A stretch of DNA of 64,000 bases from Planctomonas psychrotolerans (GTDB lineage Bacteria; Actinomycetota; Actinomycetes; Actinomycetales; Microbacteriaceae), in contig NZ_SJEV01000001.1 in assembly GCF_008642235.1 (NCBI RefSeq), positions 2,622,400 to 2,686,399 of the forward strand. Direction: 5' to 3'. The translations under genes were made by a program, and so were the position numbers. Below are positions 49,091 to 57,849 of this stretch, in pieces. Position 1 is the first letter of the stretch, and every line of letters starts with the position of its first letter. The notes under the pieces were generated by a model. That model was not told the origin of the DNA. It did not search any database and saw nothing but the letters and a program-made list of their open reading frames with translations.

Positions 49091-50088
49091 GGGCGTGCGG
49101 AGCTGGGTTGCGGATCACTGCCGTGACGGCATTCGGTTGCCTGATCGGCGGCGCGGTCGGGGCCGGTTGGGTCGATTCCGCGAGTGCGGAGGCGGCACAT
49201 GCCGCTCCCGGCGCGACGAGACCCGACGCGCCCGGTCCTGAAAGGACCGAGGAGGATGCGGTTCGGACCAAGCTCGAGGCCCTCGTGCTCCAAGCGCGTA
49301 CGGGCGAGTCGCTGGAACCGCTCGCCCGCAGCACGGTGCTCGACGACATCGCCCGTGCAGGCGCCGAGCGCATGACCGTGCAGGGTGCGGCGTCGTCCGG
49401 TGAGCTGACGAGCTGGCTGCCGGACGGTGTGGAGTCGGCGGTGAACGCGGGCGTCGGGGAGTCCGCGGAACAGCTGCACACGACGTGGCTCGACTCCCCG
49501 GAGCACCGATCGGCCCTGCTCGGTGACTACACGCACGTCGGCATCGCCGCGGTCGTCGAGAACGGTCAAACCCGCGCGGTCGCGGTTTTCGCGGACTTCC
49601 CGCCCACCGCCGCGGCCGACGGTGACGCGGCCGCCGCCGCCGAACGTGGCATCACCGCGGTCGATACCGCCGAGTCCAGCATCGCCTCCGACGTTGCCAC
49701 GGGGGGCGCCGGACCCGACGTTCCCGCCGGGAACGGGGGCGCTGCGACGACGGGACCGGTGACCATGGAGAATCCGATGCCGGCGGAAACGAACACCGAC
49801 GCTGCCTCGTCGCCCACCGCGCTGTCCGGCACGGTGTGGACCACCGAGAGCGGGAATCGTCGTGGGTTCGTGCCCGTTCCCCGGCTGGGCGAGGCTCCGG
49901 TCCCGAGCCCCGCCGACGGGCTGTCCTCGCTGCCCGCCGCTGTGCTGACCGGCTCTCTCGCCGAGGAATCGGCAACCATGGGGGTGCGCATGGGCATGGT
50001 GGCCGTTCTCCTGCTCGCCGCATTCCTTGCGGTGCCGCGGTTCGTCCGACGCCTGCGCGGGGGAATTACCCGCGGCACCACGCGCTAG
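49087..50088 (+). CDS. CAP-superfamily (SCP/PR-1-like) surface protein
   Basis: A 333-residue exported protein. An N-terminal hydrophobic segment (residues 6-30) acts as a signal peptide. The CAP domain covers about 52-165, with LEALVLQARTGESLEPLARSTVLDDIARAGAERM, LHTTWLDSPEHRSALLGDYTHVGIAAVV and VAVFADFP as core motifs. A long Ala/Thr/Pro-rich linker follows and a C-terminal helix (MVAVLLLAAFLAVPRFVRRL) anchors it in the membrane. It is coupled to the SDR gene by GTGA. Its TAG stop is part of a CTAG shared with the convergent phosphoribosyltransferase gene. Confidence 0.83.
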   Translation: MRACGAGLRITAVTAFGCLIGGAVGAGWVDSASAEAAHAAPGATRPDAPGPERTEEDAVRTKLEALVLQARTGESLEPLARSTVLDDIARAGAERMTVQGAASSGELTSWLPDGVESAVNAGVGESAEQLHTTWLDSPEHRSALLGDYTHVGIAAVVENGQTRAVAVFADFPPTAAADGDAAAAAERGITAVDTAESSIASDVATGGAGPDVPAGNGGAATTGPVTMENPMPAETNTDAASSPTALSGTVWTTESGNRRGFVPVPRLGEAPVPSPADGLSSLPAAVLTGSLAEESATMGVRMGMVAVLLLAAFLAVPRFVRRLRGGITRGTTR

Positions 50089-50840
50089 GACCCGGGCGCG
50101 TTCCCGCCGGTCCCCTCGACGGGACCGGAGGCGGGTGCGTGTTCCGCGAGAATGCGCTGCACCTCGTCGTCCGACGTCTGGTCGAATCGCGAATAGGCGC
50201 TGCCGACCGCCCAGAAGGGCTCCGGGTACCGGGCGCAGACGACCTCGTCCGCCAGGTCGCCGAGCGCGTCGCACGCCTCCCGGGACCCGACCGGCACGGC
50301 GACGACCACCCGCGCGGGCCGCCCTGCTCGAAGGGCGGTGAGCGCCGCCCGCATGGTCGCGCCGGTGGCCACCCCGTCGTCCACGACGAGCACCGTACGA
50401 TCGGCGACGTCGATCGTCGACCGGTCACCGCGGTACAGGCGCTGCCGACGGTCCAGTTCCAGGGACTCCCGGGCGGCGACCCGCGCGAAGGCCTGCTCCG
50501 CGGTCTCGGCGCCCGCGCTCGCCATGCCGGCGAGCACCCGGGGATTGCGCACGGTGGAAACCGCTCCTGCTATCGCCGCGAGAGCGCCCATCGCCACCTC
50601 AGGAGAGCGCGGCATACCCACCTTCCGCACCACCAGCACGTCGAGGCTCGCGCCGAGCGCACTCGCCACCTCCGCGCCGACGGGCACGCCACCACGCGGG
50701 AGAGCGAGCACCACCAATCCGGGAACGCCGCGATAGGCGGAAAGCAGCGCGGCCAGGCGGCTCCCCGCGTCCCGCCGGTCCACGAATCTCTCGACCACCT
50801 CGCCACTTCCTCCCGCGGACGGCGCCGGGATGGGATTCAC
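50085..50840 (-). CDS. Phosphoribosyltransferase family protein
   Basis: A 251-residue enzyme of the PRTase type I fold. LVVLALPRGGVPVGAEVASALGASLDVLVVRKVGMP forms the first beta-alpha-beta with a PPi loop, and TVLVVDDGVATGATM (about 149-163) is the PRPP-binding signature. Related proteins are annotated as putative phosphoribosyl transferases or stress-associated hydrolase partners; the acceptor base is unknown. The start is GTG at 50840. It overlaps the CAP gene by four bases (CTAG) at their 3' ends. Confidence 0.87.
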   Translation of the reverse strand: MNPIPAPSAGGSGEVVERFVDRRDAGSRLAALLSAYRGVPGLVVLALPRGGVPVGAEVASALGASLDVLVVRKVGMPRSPEVAMGALAAIAGAVSTVRNPRVLAGMASAGAETAEQAFARVAARESLELDRRQRLYRGDRSTIDVADRTVLVVDDGVATGATMRAALTALRAGRPARVVVAVPVGSREACDALGDLADEVVCARYPEPFWAVGSAYSRFDQTSDDEVQRILAEHAPASGPVEGTGGNAPGS

Positions 50841-51052
50841 TGCCCCTGCCGACCCGCTGTTCGCACCGCGGGGACGGCATCCCGGCCCGGGGTCCCGCCG
50901 TAACCGGTACGTTCTAGGAGAACCTATTCGACGACGATACGCCGCAGGGCACCGCGGATGCGAGGAAACTGGAAGCGTCCCGCGACAGGGCGGAGGCCTC
51001 CGGTCTCCCCGGCTCGTGCGGGCGCATCGACACGACTATCGGGAGGCAGCAC

Positions 51053-51820
51053 ATGGCGAACGACAGAACGGGCACGAACGAATCCACCGTATTCCTCGGC
51101 GACAGCATCACCGAGGTGGGCCGCTGGGACGAGTGGTTCCCCGAGATGAACGCGCTGAACCTCGGCGTCGGCGGCAACACCACGGAAGACGTGATCGCGC
51201 GGCGGCAGGAGGTCATCGACGCGGAACCGCACACCGTCGTGCTGCTCATCGGTACCAACGACCTGAGCAACCGCCGGAGCGGCCCCGAGCACATCGTCCG
51301 GAACATCGAGACCATCCTCGTCACCCTGCGTCGTGACCTCCCCGGAGCCCGCCTGGTCATGCAGTCGGTGCTGCCGCGCGGGCGCGAATTCACCGATCGC
51401 GTGCACGAGATCAACGTGCACCTGCGGCAGTTCTGCCCCGTGGTGAAGGCCGAGTGGGTGGATGTGTGGCCCGCGCTCGCGATGGACGACGGTGAACTCA
51501 ATCCCGAGTACACCGACGACCGTCTCCACCTCAACGAAGCGGGGTACACCGCCTGGGTCGACGTCCTGCGACCCGCCCTCGAGGGTGCGCCGCAGCACGA
51601 CGCCAACGAGCGGCGTGCCGCGTCGGTGGGGAAGAGCGAGAGCAGTGACGACGAGGCACCGAGTGGCAACTCCACCGGCACCGATGCGCCGGGATCGAAC
51701 GGCTCAGCCGGGACGTCGACGGCCGACGGCGCGCAGACGTCGGCGCCGACGACTGGGGGGACCGGTCTCGACGACGTCACCGGGCCGAGGGACACCGTCG
51801 ACCCGAAGGAGACCGGCTAG
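51053..51820 (+). CDS. SGNH/GDSL hydrolase family protein
   Basis: A 255-residue esterase-like protein without a signal peptide. VFLGDSITEVGRWDEWFP supplies the block-I GDS serine near residue 17, NLGVGGNTTEDVIAR the block-II Gly, VVLLIGTNDLSN the block-III Asn, and DRLHLNEAGYTAW the block-V Asp and His. The C-terminal 60 residues are a low-complexity Ser/Thr/Gly/Asp tail. GGGAGG precedes the ATG. Substrate unknown. Its TAG stop is one strand of a CTAG that is also the stop of the convergent macro-domain gene. Confidence 0.88.
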   Translation: MANDRTGTNESTVFLGDSITEVGRWDEWFPEMNALNLGVGGNTTEDVIARRQEVIDAEPHTVVLLIGTNDLSNRRSGPEHIVRNIETILVTLRRDLPGARLVMQSVLPRGREFTDRVHEINVHLRQFCPVVKAEWVDVWPALAMDDGELNPEYTDDRLHLNEAGYTAWVDVLRPALEGAPQHDANERRAASVGKSESSDDEAPSGNSTGTDAPGSNGSAGTSTADGAQTSAPTTGGTGLDDVTGPRDTVDPKETG

Positions 51821-52356
51821 GAGGCCGGGGCGGCGTCGGCCGCCGACGCGAATGCGCTGCGAGCCTGCTCCGAGAACAGCACGAACCGCACCAGTTCGAT
51901 GCTCCCGGTCGGGATACATGCCAACTCGTCGCGGATCGTCGTGATCGCGATGCGGGCAGCGTCGTCCATCGGCCAGCCGTACACGCCCGCCGAGATCGCC
52001 GGGAACGCGATGCTCGCGGCGCCCCGGTCGAGGGCGACGCGGAGGGACTCGCGATAGGCGCTCGCGAGCAGACCGCTCCGGTCCTCCCGCTCGCTCCACA
52101 CCGGCCCGACGGTATGGATGACCATTCGCGCGGCGAGTCGTCCCGCCGTCGTCGCGGCCGCGGATCCGGTCGGGAGGCCGTCCGGGAATTCGGTGGCGCG
52201 AAGCCGGCGACACTCGTCGAGGATGTCCGGTCCGCCCGCGCGGTGGATCGCCCCGTCGACGCCACCGCCGCCGAGCAGCGAATTGTTCGCGGCGTTGACG
52301 ATGGCATCGACATCCTGTCCGGTGATATCTCCCCGCGTGATCTCGATCGACGTCAT
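51817..52356 (-). CDS. Macro domain protein (O-acetyl-ADP-ribose deacetylase type)
   Basis: A 179-residue MacroD-like protein. IEITRGDITGQDVDAIVNAANNSLLGGGGVDGAIHRAGGPDILDECRRL is the whole ADP-ribose-binding signature, and AISAGVYGWPMDDAARIAI is the second loop. Such enzymes remove acetyl or ADP-ribose groups from ADP-ribosylated substrates. CAGACT lies 6 nt before the ATG at 52356, suggesting a leaderless start from a weak -10. It overlaps the SGNH gene by CTAG. Confidence 0.93.
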   Translation of the reverse strand: MTSIEITRGDITGQDVDAIVNAANNSLLGGGGVDGAIHRAGGPDILDECRRLRATEFPDGLPTGSAAATTAGRLAARMVIHTVGPVWSEREDRSGLLASAYRESLRVALDRGAASIAFPAISAGVYGWPMDDAARIAITTIRDELACIPTGSIELVRFVLFSEQARSAFASAADAAPAS

Positions 52357-52425
52357 GCCCGAAGTCTGCCCTCATCCACCGCGTCGCGCGACCGAGGTCT
52401 CAGATCGAGGTGACGGCCCGAAATG

Positions 52426-53352
52426 TCAGCCCGCGTGCGTGTCGAGCACGTCCGCGATGTGGGCGATCTCCGCGGGTCCCACTCGGCAGCACCCACCGAC
52501 CAGGGACGCTCCGGCAGCCAGCCATCCGTGCACCATGTCCGAGTCGAATCGCGGGTTGCCCGTCCATCGTCGGGCATCCGCGTCCCATCGCTCACCGCTG
52601 TTCGGGTAGGCGAGCAGCGGCTTGTCCGTTTCGCCGCGCGCAGCACGAAGCGCCGGTTCCACCTCGCCGGGCGAACTGCAGTTGACGCCGGCGGCCACGA
52701 TCGAGGAGTTGGACGCGGCGAGGGCGAACACGTCGCGGAGTGCGTCCCCCGATCGCATCCGGCCATCGGCGATGGTGACGGAGAGCCACGCGGGCACGTC
52801 CAACCGGTCGACTTCCGCCACGAGCGCTTCGGCTTCCCGGAGGCTCGGGATCGTTTCGAGTGCGAGAAGGTCGGCTCCGGCATCGGCGAGCACGGCGAGG
52901 CGGTCCCGATGCCATCGCCGGAGTTCCGAGACGCTGAGACCGTCGTCGCCGCGATACTCGGATCCGTCGGCGAGCGTCGCGCCGTACGGGCCGACCGAGG
53001 CCGCGACCCAGCGGGGCACCCCGGGGGACTCCGTCGCCGCCGCGTCTCGGGCCTCGATCGCCAGGCGCACGCTGCGGGTGAGGAGTTCGACCGCCTGCGG
53101 CCGATCGATGCCGATCCGCTCGAAGCCGGAGAAGGACGCCTGGTAGCTGCAGCTGATCGCCACCCGTGCTCCTGCGTCGAAATACTCGCGGTGGACCGCC
53201 GCGATCTCCCCGGGCTGCTCGACGAGCAGCCGGGCCGACCACATCGCCGACGACAGGTCGTGACCGCGCGCCTCGAGCTGAGTGCCGAGGCCACCGTCGA
53301 GGGCAACGGGCGGGCTTCCCGGCGAGTCGGGGAAGTCGGGGAGTACCGGCAT
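52426..53352 (-). CDS. mmuM: Homocysteine S-methyltransferase
   Basis: A 308-residue zinc-dependent methyltransferase that probably transfers a methyl group from S-methylmethionine to homocysteine. VALDGGLGTQLEARGHDL at the N-terminus, SYQASFSGFERIG, AAGVNCSSPGEVEPAL (first zinc Cys) and LVGGCCRVGPAEI (Cys288, Cys289) define the family. Start at 53352 with TAGGGT exactly 6 nt upstream indicates a leaderless message. It is divergent from the S9 peptidase, with 37 bp between starts. It could complement the core MetE-like enzyme at 13462. Confidence 0.91.
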   Translation of the reverse strand: MPVLPDFPDSPGSPPVALDGGLGTQLEARGHDLSSAMWSARLLVEQPGEIAAVHREYFDAGARVAISCSYQASFSGFERIGIDRPQAVELLTRSVRLAIEARDAAATESPGVPRWVAASVGPYGATLADGSEYRGDDGLSVSELRRWHRDRLAVLADAGADLLALETIPSLREAEALVAEVDRLDVPAWLSVTIADGRMRSGDALRDVFALAASNSSIVAAGVNCSSPGEVEPALRAARGETDKPLLAYPNSGERWDADARRWTGNPRFDSDMVHGWLAAGASLVGGCCRVGPAEIAHIADVLDTHAG

Positions 53353-53358
53353 GATCCG

Positions 53359-53383
53359 ACCCTATCCGTCGCCGCGATAGCGT
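53359..53383. promoter_or_regulatory. Divergent leaderless -10 pair
   Basis: TAGGGT on the minus strand (53364-53359) is 6 nt from the ATG at 53352, and TAGCGT on the plus strand (53378-53383) is 6 nt (tattcc) from the ATG at 53390. The two -10 elements are 13 bp apart within a 37-bp gap, so the two -35 regions would overlap the opposite gene starts. Confidence 0.62.
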
Positions 53384-53389
53384 TATTCC

Positions 53390-55501
53390 ATGACCTCTGA
53401 AAAGCGCACCCCGTTCGCGGACGTTCAGGACTTCCTCGCGATGCCGAGGATCGACGGGCTCAGCCTGTCCCCGGATGGGCTCACCGTCGTCCTCTCGGTG
53501 AGCACGCTGAACGACAAGGGTGCTGCCTACCGTCGCGCGCTGTGGTCGGTTCCCGCCGACGGCACCGGATCCCCGCGCAGGCTCACCCGTTCGGCGAAGG
53601 GCGAGGGTGGTCCCGCGTTCAGCGCCAGTGGTGACGTGCTCTTCGTATCGGCGCGTCCGGACTCCGACGCGGATGCTGCCGAGGATGCGCCGGCACAGCT
53701 GTGGCTCCTGCCCATCGCTGGTGGGGAGGCCCGCGCGGTCACGCGGCTCGCGGGCGGGGTGGAGTCCGTGACGTCGACGGCGAGCGGGGCCGACACCGTC
53801 GTGCTGAGCGCCCCGCTGCTGCCCTCGTCCACCTCGGTCGAGGATGATGCCGCGCGGCGCACCGCTCGATCCGAGCGCAAGGTCACGGCGATCCTGCACG
53901 AGACGTATCCCGTGCGTCACTGGGATGCCGATCTCGGGCCGGATGAACCGCACCTCCTCGCGCTCGACCTGTCGGGGGTGCTGGAGGACGAGGTGCGGGT
54001 GACGGACGAGCCGGTCGACGCACCGACTGCCGCCTCGCCAGGGGACACGCCCGCCTCGTACCCCGCCCACCTGCCCCGCCCGGTGGACCTGACCCCTCAT
54101 CCCGCACGCAGCGCGGACATCAGCGGCGCCGCCCTGAGTCCGGACGGGCGGATGCTTGTCGCGTCGATGGGCGTGCACGAGCGCCAGGGGACGCGAATGG
54201 TGCTCACCGCCGTCGAGGTGGCGACGGGACATCGCACCACCCTCTTCGACGAATCGCGTGTGGACTTCGAGAACCCCGTCGTGAGCCCGGACGGCGCGCG
54301 CATCGCCTTCGTGCGCACCGCATACGACACACCGGACGGGCCGGGGAACCGGGAACTCTGGGTGGCCGCCATCGACGGCGCAGAGCCCCGCCGGGTGGCG
54401 AGCGACTGGGATCGCTGGCCGAACGAGTTCGGCTTCTCCGCGGAGTCCGATGCGCTCTTCGTGGCCGCCGACCAGAACGGCCGGGGACCGCTGTTCCGCG
54501 TGCCGCTGACGGGAGGAGCGGTCGAGCAGCTCACCGACGACGACTACACCTACACGAACCTCGTGGTGCCCTCGAGCGGCGGAAGCCTGATCGCCCTGCG
54601 ATCCAGCTACCTCGTGCCGAGCGAGCCCGTGCGCATCGACCTCGACTCCCGCGTCGTGTCCCGGTTGCCGTCGCCGGTACGGCGCCCCGAATCCACCGCG
54701 CGGCTGGAAGAGGTGGAGACGACCGCCGAAGACGGCGCCCGTGTGCGAGCCTGGCTCGTGCTGCCGGCCGACGCCGCAGCCGACTCGCCCGTTCCCCTCG
54801 TGCTCCGGGTGCACGGCGGACCCCTCAACAGTTGGAACGCGTGGAGCTGGCGCTGGAACCCGCTGCTGCTCGCCGAGAAGGGCTACGCCGTGCTGTTGCC
54901 CGACCCGGCCCTGAGCACGGGCTACGGACTCGATTTCATCCGGCGGGGATGGAATGCGTGGGGCGACTCACCCTTCACCGACCTGATGTCGATCACCGAC
55001 GCCGCCGAGTCCCGCGCCGACATCGACGAGTCGCTCACGACCGCGATGGGCGGGTCGTTCGGTGGTTATATGGCGAACTGGATCGCCGGGCACACCGACC
55101 GCTTCCGGGCCATCGTGAGTCACGCCAGCCTCTGGGCGATGGATCAGTTCGTGCACACGACCGACTCGTCGTACTACTGGCTGCGCGAGTTCACTCCGGA
55201 AGCCCTCACCGCGAACTCGCCGCACGCGAGCGTGCACAACATCCGGACGCCGATGCTGGTGATCCACGGCGACAAGGACTACCGCGTGCCGATCGGCGAG
55301 AGCCTCCGCCTCTGGTCGGAGCTCACCGCGGCATCGGCGGACGACGCAGGCGTGAGTCCGCATCGCTTCCTGTTCTACCCCGACGAGAACCACTGGGTGC
55401 TGAAGCCGCAGAACTCCGCCGTGTGGTACGAGACCGTCTTCGCGTTCCTCGACGAGCACGTGCGCGACGCGTCCTGGCGGCGTCCGGACCTGCTCGGTTG
55501 A
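53390..55501 (+). CDS. S9 family peptidase (prolyl oligopeptidase-like)
   Basis: A 703-residue serine peptidase. The N-terminal 420 residues form a WD-like beta-propeller (LSPDGLTVVLSVS, LSPDGRMLVASMG, VSPDGARIAFVRT). The C-terminal alpha/beta hydrolase domain has VLRVHGGPLNSWNAWSWRWNP, the nucleophile Ser556 in MGGSFGGYMANW, Asp630 in HGDKDYRVP and His668 in DENHWVLKP. It cleaves short peptides, probably as an acylaminoacyl- or dipeptidyl-type peptidase. No signal peptide is seen, so it is cytoplasmic. Leaderless start from TAGCGT. Confidence 0.93.
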   Translation: MTSEKRTPFADVQDFLAMPRIDGLSLSPDGLTVVLSVSTLNDKGAAYRRALWSVPADGTGSPRRLTRSAKGEGGPAFSASGDVLFVSARPDSDADAAEDAPAQLWLLPIAGGEARAVTRLAGGVESVTSTASGADTVVLSAPLLPSSTSVEDDAARRTARSERKVTAILHETYPVRHWDADLGPDEPHLLALDLSGVLEDEVRVTDEPVDAPTAASPGDTPASYPAHLPRPVDLTPHPARSADISGAALSPDGRMLVASMGVHERQGTRMVLTAVEVATGHRTTLFDESRVDFENPVVSPDGARIAFVRTAYDTPDGPGNRELWVAAIDGAEPRRVASDWDRWPNEFGFSAESDALFVAADQNGRGPLFRVPLTGGAVEQLTDDDYTYTNLVVPSSGGSLIALRSSYLVPSEPVRIDLDSRVVSRLPSPVRRPESTARLEEVETTAEDGARVRAWLVLPADAAADSPVPLVLRVHGGPLNSWNAWSWRWNPLLLAEKGYAVLLPDPALSTGYGLDFIRRGWNAWGDSPFTDLMSITDAAESRADIDESLTTAMGGSFGGYMANWIAGHTDRFRAIVSHASLWAMDQFVHTTDSSYYWLREFTPEALTANSPHASVHNIRTPMLVIHGDKDYRVPIGESLRLWSELTAASADDAGVSPHRFLFYPDENHWVLKPQNSAVWYETVFAFLDEHVRDASWRRPDLLG

Positions 55502-55541
55502 TCACGACGGGGACGGCCCGCGGGAATGGGAGGATGAGGGT

Positions 55542-55883
55542 GTGACGATGACACCCGCTGCCGGCTTCACCCGACCGGCGCTGGCCCCCGGCATCCTCCT
55601 GGCGATCGTGCTGATCGCCGGCGTCGCGCTCATCGACACCGACTGGTTCATCAGCGTGCGCTTCGTCGCGACCATCCTCGCGTTGATCCTGTGTGTATTC
55701 GCGATGCGCGGGCGCACGTGGTGGGCGCTGCCGTTGCTCGCCGCGATCGCCGTGTTCTGGAACCCCATCGTCGTTCTTCCGATCGAGGGGCAGGGCTGGC
55801 AGGCCATGCATTACGCGGGGGCGCTGGTCGCGGTGGTAGCGGGTGTGCGCACGCGCGTGCCGACGGGGACGACGAGCCCTTAG
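55542..55883 (+). CDS. Small membrane protein, DUF6804-like
   Basis: A 113-residue protein with four hydrophobic helices (about 18-35, 40-58, 64-80, 90-103). FVATILALILCVFA followed by LPLLAAIAVFWNPIVVLPI resembles small actinobacterial membrane proteins with an FNPI-like motif (DUF6804). The function is unknown. It starts at a GTG with GGGAGG 16 nt upstream and GAGGG closer. It follows the peptidase gene by 40 bp and could be read through from it. Confidence 0.7.
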   Translation: MTMTPAAGFTRPALAPGILLAIVLIAGVALIDTDWFISVRFVATILALILCVFAMRGRTWWALPLLAAIAVFWNPIVVLPIEGQGWQAMHYAGALVAVVAGVRTRVPTGTTSP

Positions 55884-55935
55884 AACAGGTCGGGCCTGGT
55901 CTCAGGCGGTATAACGCGCCGCGTCGGGGGCGAGG

Positions 55936-56727
55936 TCAGTGGAGGTCCCAGGCGGGGATGACGCGGAACGACGTCTCCTCGTTGAGTCCGCGGCGAAGGA
56001 ACCGCACGACGTCGTCGAGCCCACGCGCAGCGATACGGCGGGAGACCTTCGGATACCGGAACCAACCCGTCGCGGCGCCGGGGTACTCGATCATCCGGGC
56101 GGGCACACCGGCCCGCTTCAGAGCGTCCACGCGGTCGGACGTCGACGAGAGTGCGGGATCGTGCTCCCCGGTCAGGATGAGCGCCGTGGGCAAACCGGCG
56201 GGGAACTCGGGGGGATGCGCCCGACCCGTCGGGGAGACGAGCACCTGACGGGAGATGTGGGGCCCGCTCTCCGCCCGGTTGCGGGGGGTGAGTTCCTCCA
56301 CGATGTCGGCCCCCGGACCGTCACCGACCACGCCCAGGCGATCCGCCGACGCGTTCCACCCCGCCGCGTGCGCAGCGGCCCAGCGGAGCGCGGCGATCGC
56401 GGTGTCGACGCGCTCCGCCAGGGCGGAACCCGGCTCCAGTGGACTCCGCACCAGCACCACGGCGGCATCGAGATCCCGCGCCAGAGCGCTCGGCAACCAG
56501 CCCGACGTGCGGGACCCGTCGGCGGGGAACAGTACGACGAGCGGACGTCCGATCCGCTCCTTCAGCGGCACGAACACCCGCAGCAGAACCTCCCCGTGCG
56601 GTCCCTCCGCGCTGCGGTCCTCGACCCCGACGCCCGGCACCGGGGAGCCTCGGCCCCATCGGGACAGGGACGGGACCCTCTCGGTGAGGACGGTCCAGAG
56701 TCGAACCTGCGCCGGTATGCGTGCCAT
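55936..56727 (-). CDS. Alpha/beta-hydrolase-fold protein lacking catalytic Ser and His
   Basis: A 263-residue protein with the outline of the hormone-sensitive-lipase-like alpha/beta hydrolases. The nucleophile elbow, normally GDSAGG, reads GDGPGAD at 135-141, with Gly137 at the serine position. The oxyanion HGGG is PADGS. The acid position is Asp190 in TGEHDPALS, and the late His position is Thr220 in YPGAATGWF. The scaffold is otherwise complete, so this is probably a non-catalytic relative and not a broken gene. The start at 56727 lacks a clear Shine-Dalgarno. It follows the GST-like gene. Confidence 0.72.
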   Translation of the reverse strand: MARIPAQVRLWTVLTERVPSLSRWGRGSPVPGVGVEDRSAEGPHGEVLLRVFVPLKERIGRPLVVLFPADGSRTSGWLPSALARDLDAAVVLVRSPLEPGSALAERVDTAIAALRWAAAHAAGWNASADRLGVVGDGPGADIVEELTPRNRAESGPHISRQVLVSPTGRAHPPEFPAGLPTALILTGEHDPALSSTSDRVDALKRAGVPARMIEYPGAATGWFRYPKVSRRIAARGLDDVVRFLRRGLNEETSFRVIPAWDLH

Positions 56728-56761
56728 GGCGTTCGCGTCGTCTGCTCGCTCGCTTACCGGC

Positions 56762-57805
56762 TCAGATCCCGCTGCCGCCGGGGCCGTGCTCCGCGGGCAC
56801 GGTCTCCCCTGCGGGTGGTGGCGGCGGCGGGGTGCCGTTCCCGAACGGACGACCCCCCAGCTCCTCGCGTCCGTGCGGCTCGAGCCAGCCGCTCGTATCG
56901 GGCCCGACGGGCAGGATGCCCGTGGGGTTGATGTCGGTGTGGGTGAGGTAGTAATGCTGCTTGATCTGAACGAAGTCGGTCGTGTCACCGAAACCCGGGG
57001 TCTGGAAGAGATCCCTGGCGTACGCCCACAGCACGGGCATCTCGCTGAGCTTGGAGCGGTTCGTCTTGAAATGGCCGTGATACACCGGATCGAACCGGGC
57101 CAGCGTCGTGAACAGCCGGACGTCCGCCTCGGTGATGGTGTCGCCCACGAGATAGCGGGACGTCGACAGCCTGTCGCTCAGCCAGTCCAGCCGGGAGAAC
57201 AGCCGGTCGTAGGCGCGCTCGTACGCCTTCTGGCTGCCGGCGAACCCGCAGCGGTACACGCCGTTGTTGACGTCGCGGAACACCTTGTCGGCCACATCGT
57301 CGATCTCGTCGCGCAGGTGCTCGGGGTAGAGATCCGGTGCACCGTCGCGGTGGTACTCGCCCCATTCGGTGGAGAAATCGAGAGTGATCTGCGGGTAGTT
57401 GTTGGTCACGACCCTGCCCGACGGCACGTCCACGATCGCCGGAACGGTGATGCCGCGCGGGTAGTCCGAGAATCGCGCGAAATAGGCGTCCTGCAGACGG
57501 GGGATCCCGAGCACCGGGTCGACGCCGCCGGGGTCGAGGTCGAAGGTCCAGCTGCGGGAGTCGTGCGTGGGACCGGGCAGTCCGAGCGAGATCACGGATT
57601 CGAGCCCGAGCAAGCGACGCACGATGACCGTGCGGTTCGCCCAGGGGCAGGCTCGCGCGGCAACCAGACGGTACCGGCCGGGTTCCACGGGCCACCCGTC
57701 ACGACCGTCGCGGGTGATGCGATCCTCGATGTAGTTCGTGTCGCGGGTGAACTCCTCCGCTTCGACGTACTTGCCCTGGGGTGCTCGTTCTGCCTCGCTG
57801 CTCAT
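56762..57805 (-). CDS. Glutathionyl/mycothiolyl-hydroquinone reductase-like GST (ECM4/YqjG family)
   Basis: A 347-residue omega-like glutathione-transferase-fold protein. The catalytic Cys53 is in RACPWANRTVIVRR, followed by SLGLPGPTHDSRSWTF, LQDAYFARFSDYPRGITVPAIVD and NNYPQITLDFSTEW; VFRDVNNGVYRCGFAGSQKAYERAYDRLF opens the helical domain. The family reduces S-conjugated hydroquinones; in actinobacteria the thiol is likely mycothiol. The C-terminus has a Pro-rich tail. TAGGGT lies 7 nt before the ATG at 57805, so the message is likely leaderless. Confidence 0.9.
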   Translation of the reverse strand: MSSEAERAPQGKYVEAEEFTRDTNYIEDRITRDGRDGWPVEPGRYRLVAARACPWANRTVIVRRLLGLESVISLGLPGPTHDSRSWTFDLDPGGVDPVLGIPRLQDAYFARFSDYPRGITVPAIVDVPSGRVVTNNYPQITLDFSTEWGEYHRDGAPDLYPEHLRDEIDDVADKVFRDVNNGVYRCGFAGSQKAYERAYDRLFSRLDWLSDRLSTSRYLVGDTITEADVRLFTTLARFDPVYHGHFKTNRSKLSEMPVLWAYARDLFQTPGFGDTTDFVQIKQHYYLTHTDINPTGILPVGPDTSGWLEPHGREELGGRPFGNGTPPPPPPAGETVPAEHGPGGSGI

Positions 57806-57812
57806 GCGATCA

Positions 57813-57818
57813 ACCCTA
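57813..57818 (-). promoter_or_regulatory. Leaderless -10 element of the GST-like gene
   Basis: TAGGGT reads on the minus strand at 57818-57813 and is followed by 7 nt (tgatcgc) before the ATG at 57805. Confidence 0.5.
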
Positions 57819-57849
57819 ATCGGGACCTCCGACTCGTGACCGGGGTCGG

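Noticed and set aside
52592-54814. A 740-codon minus-strand frame across the mmuM and S9 peptidase genes
   Set aside because: It runs through two well-supported genes in a shifted frame and shows no family sequence.
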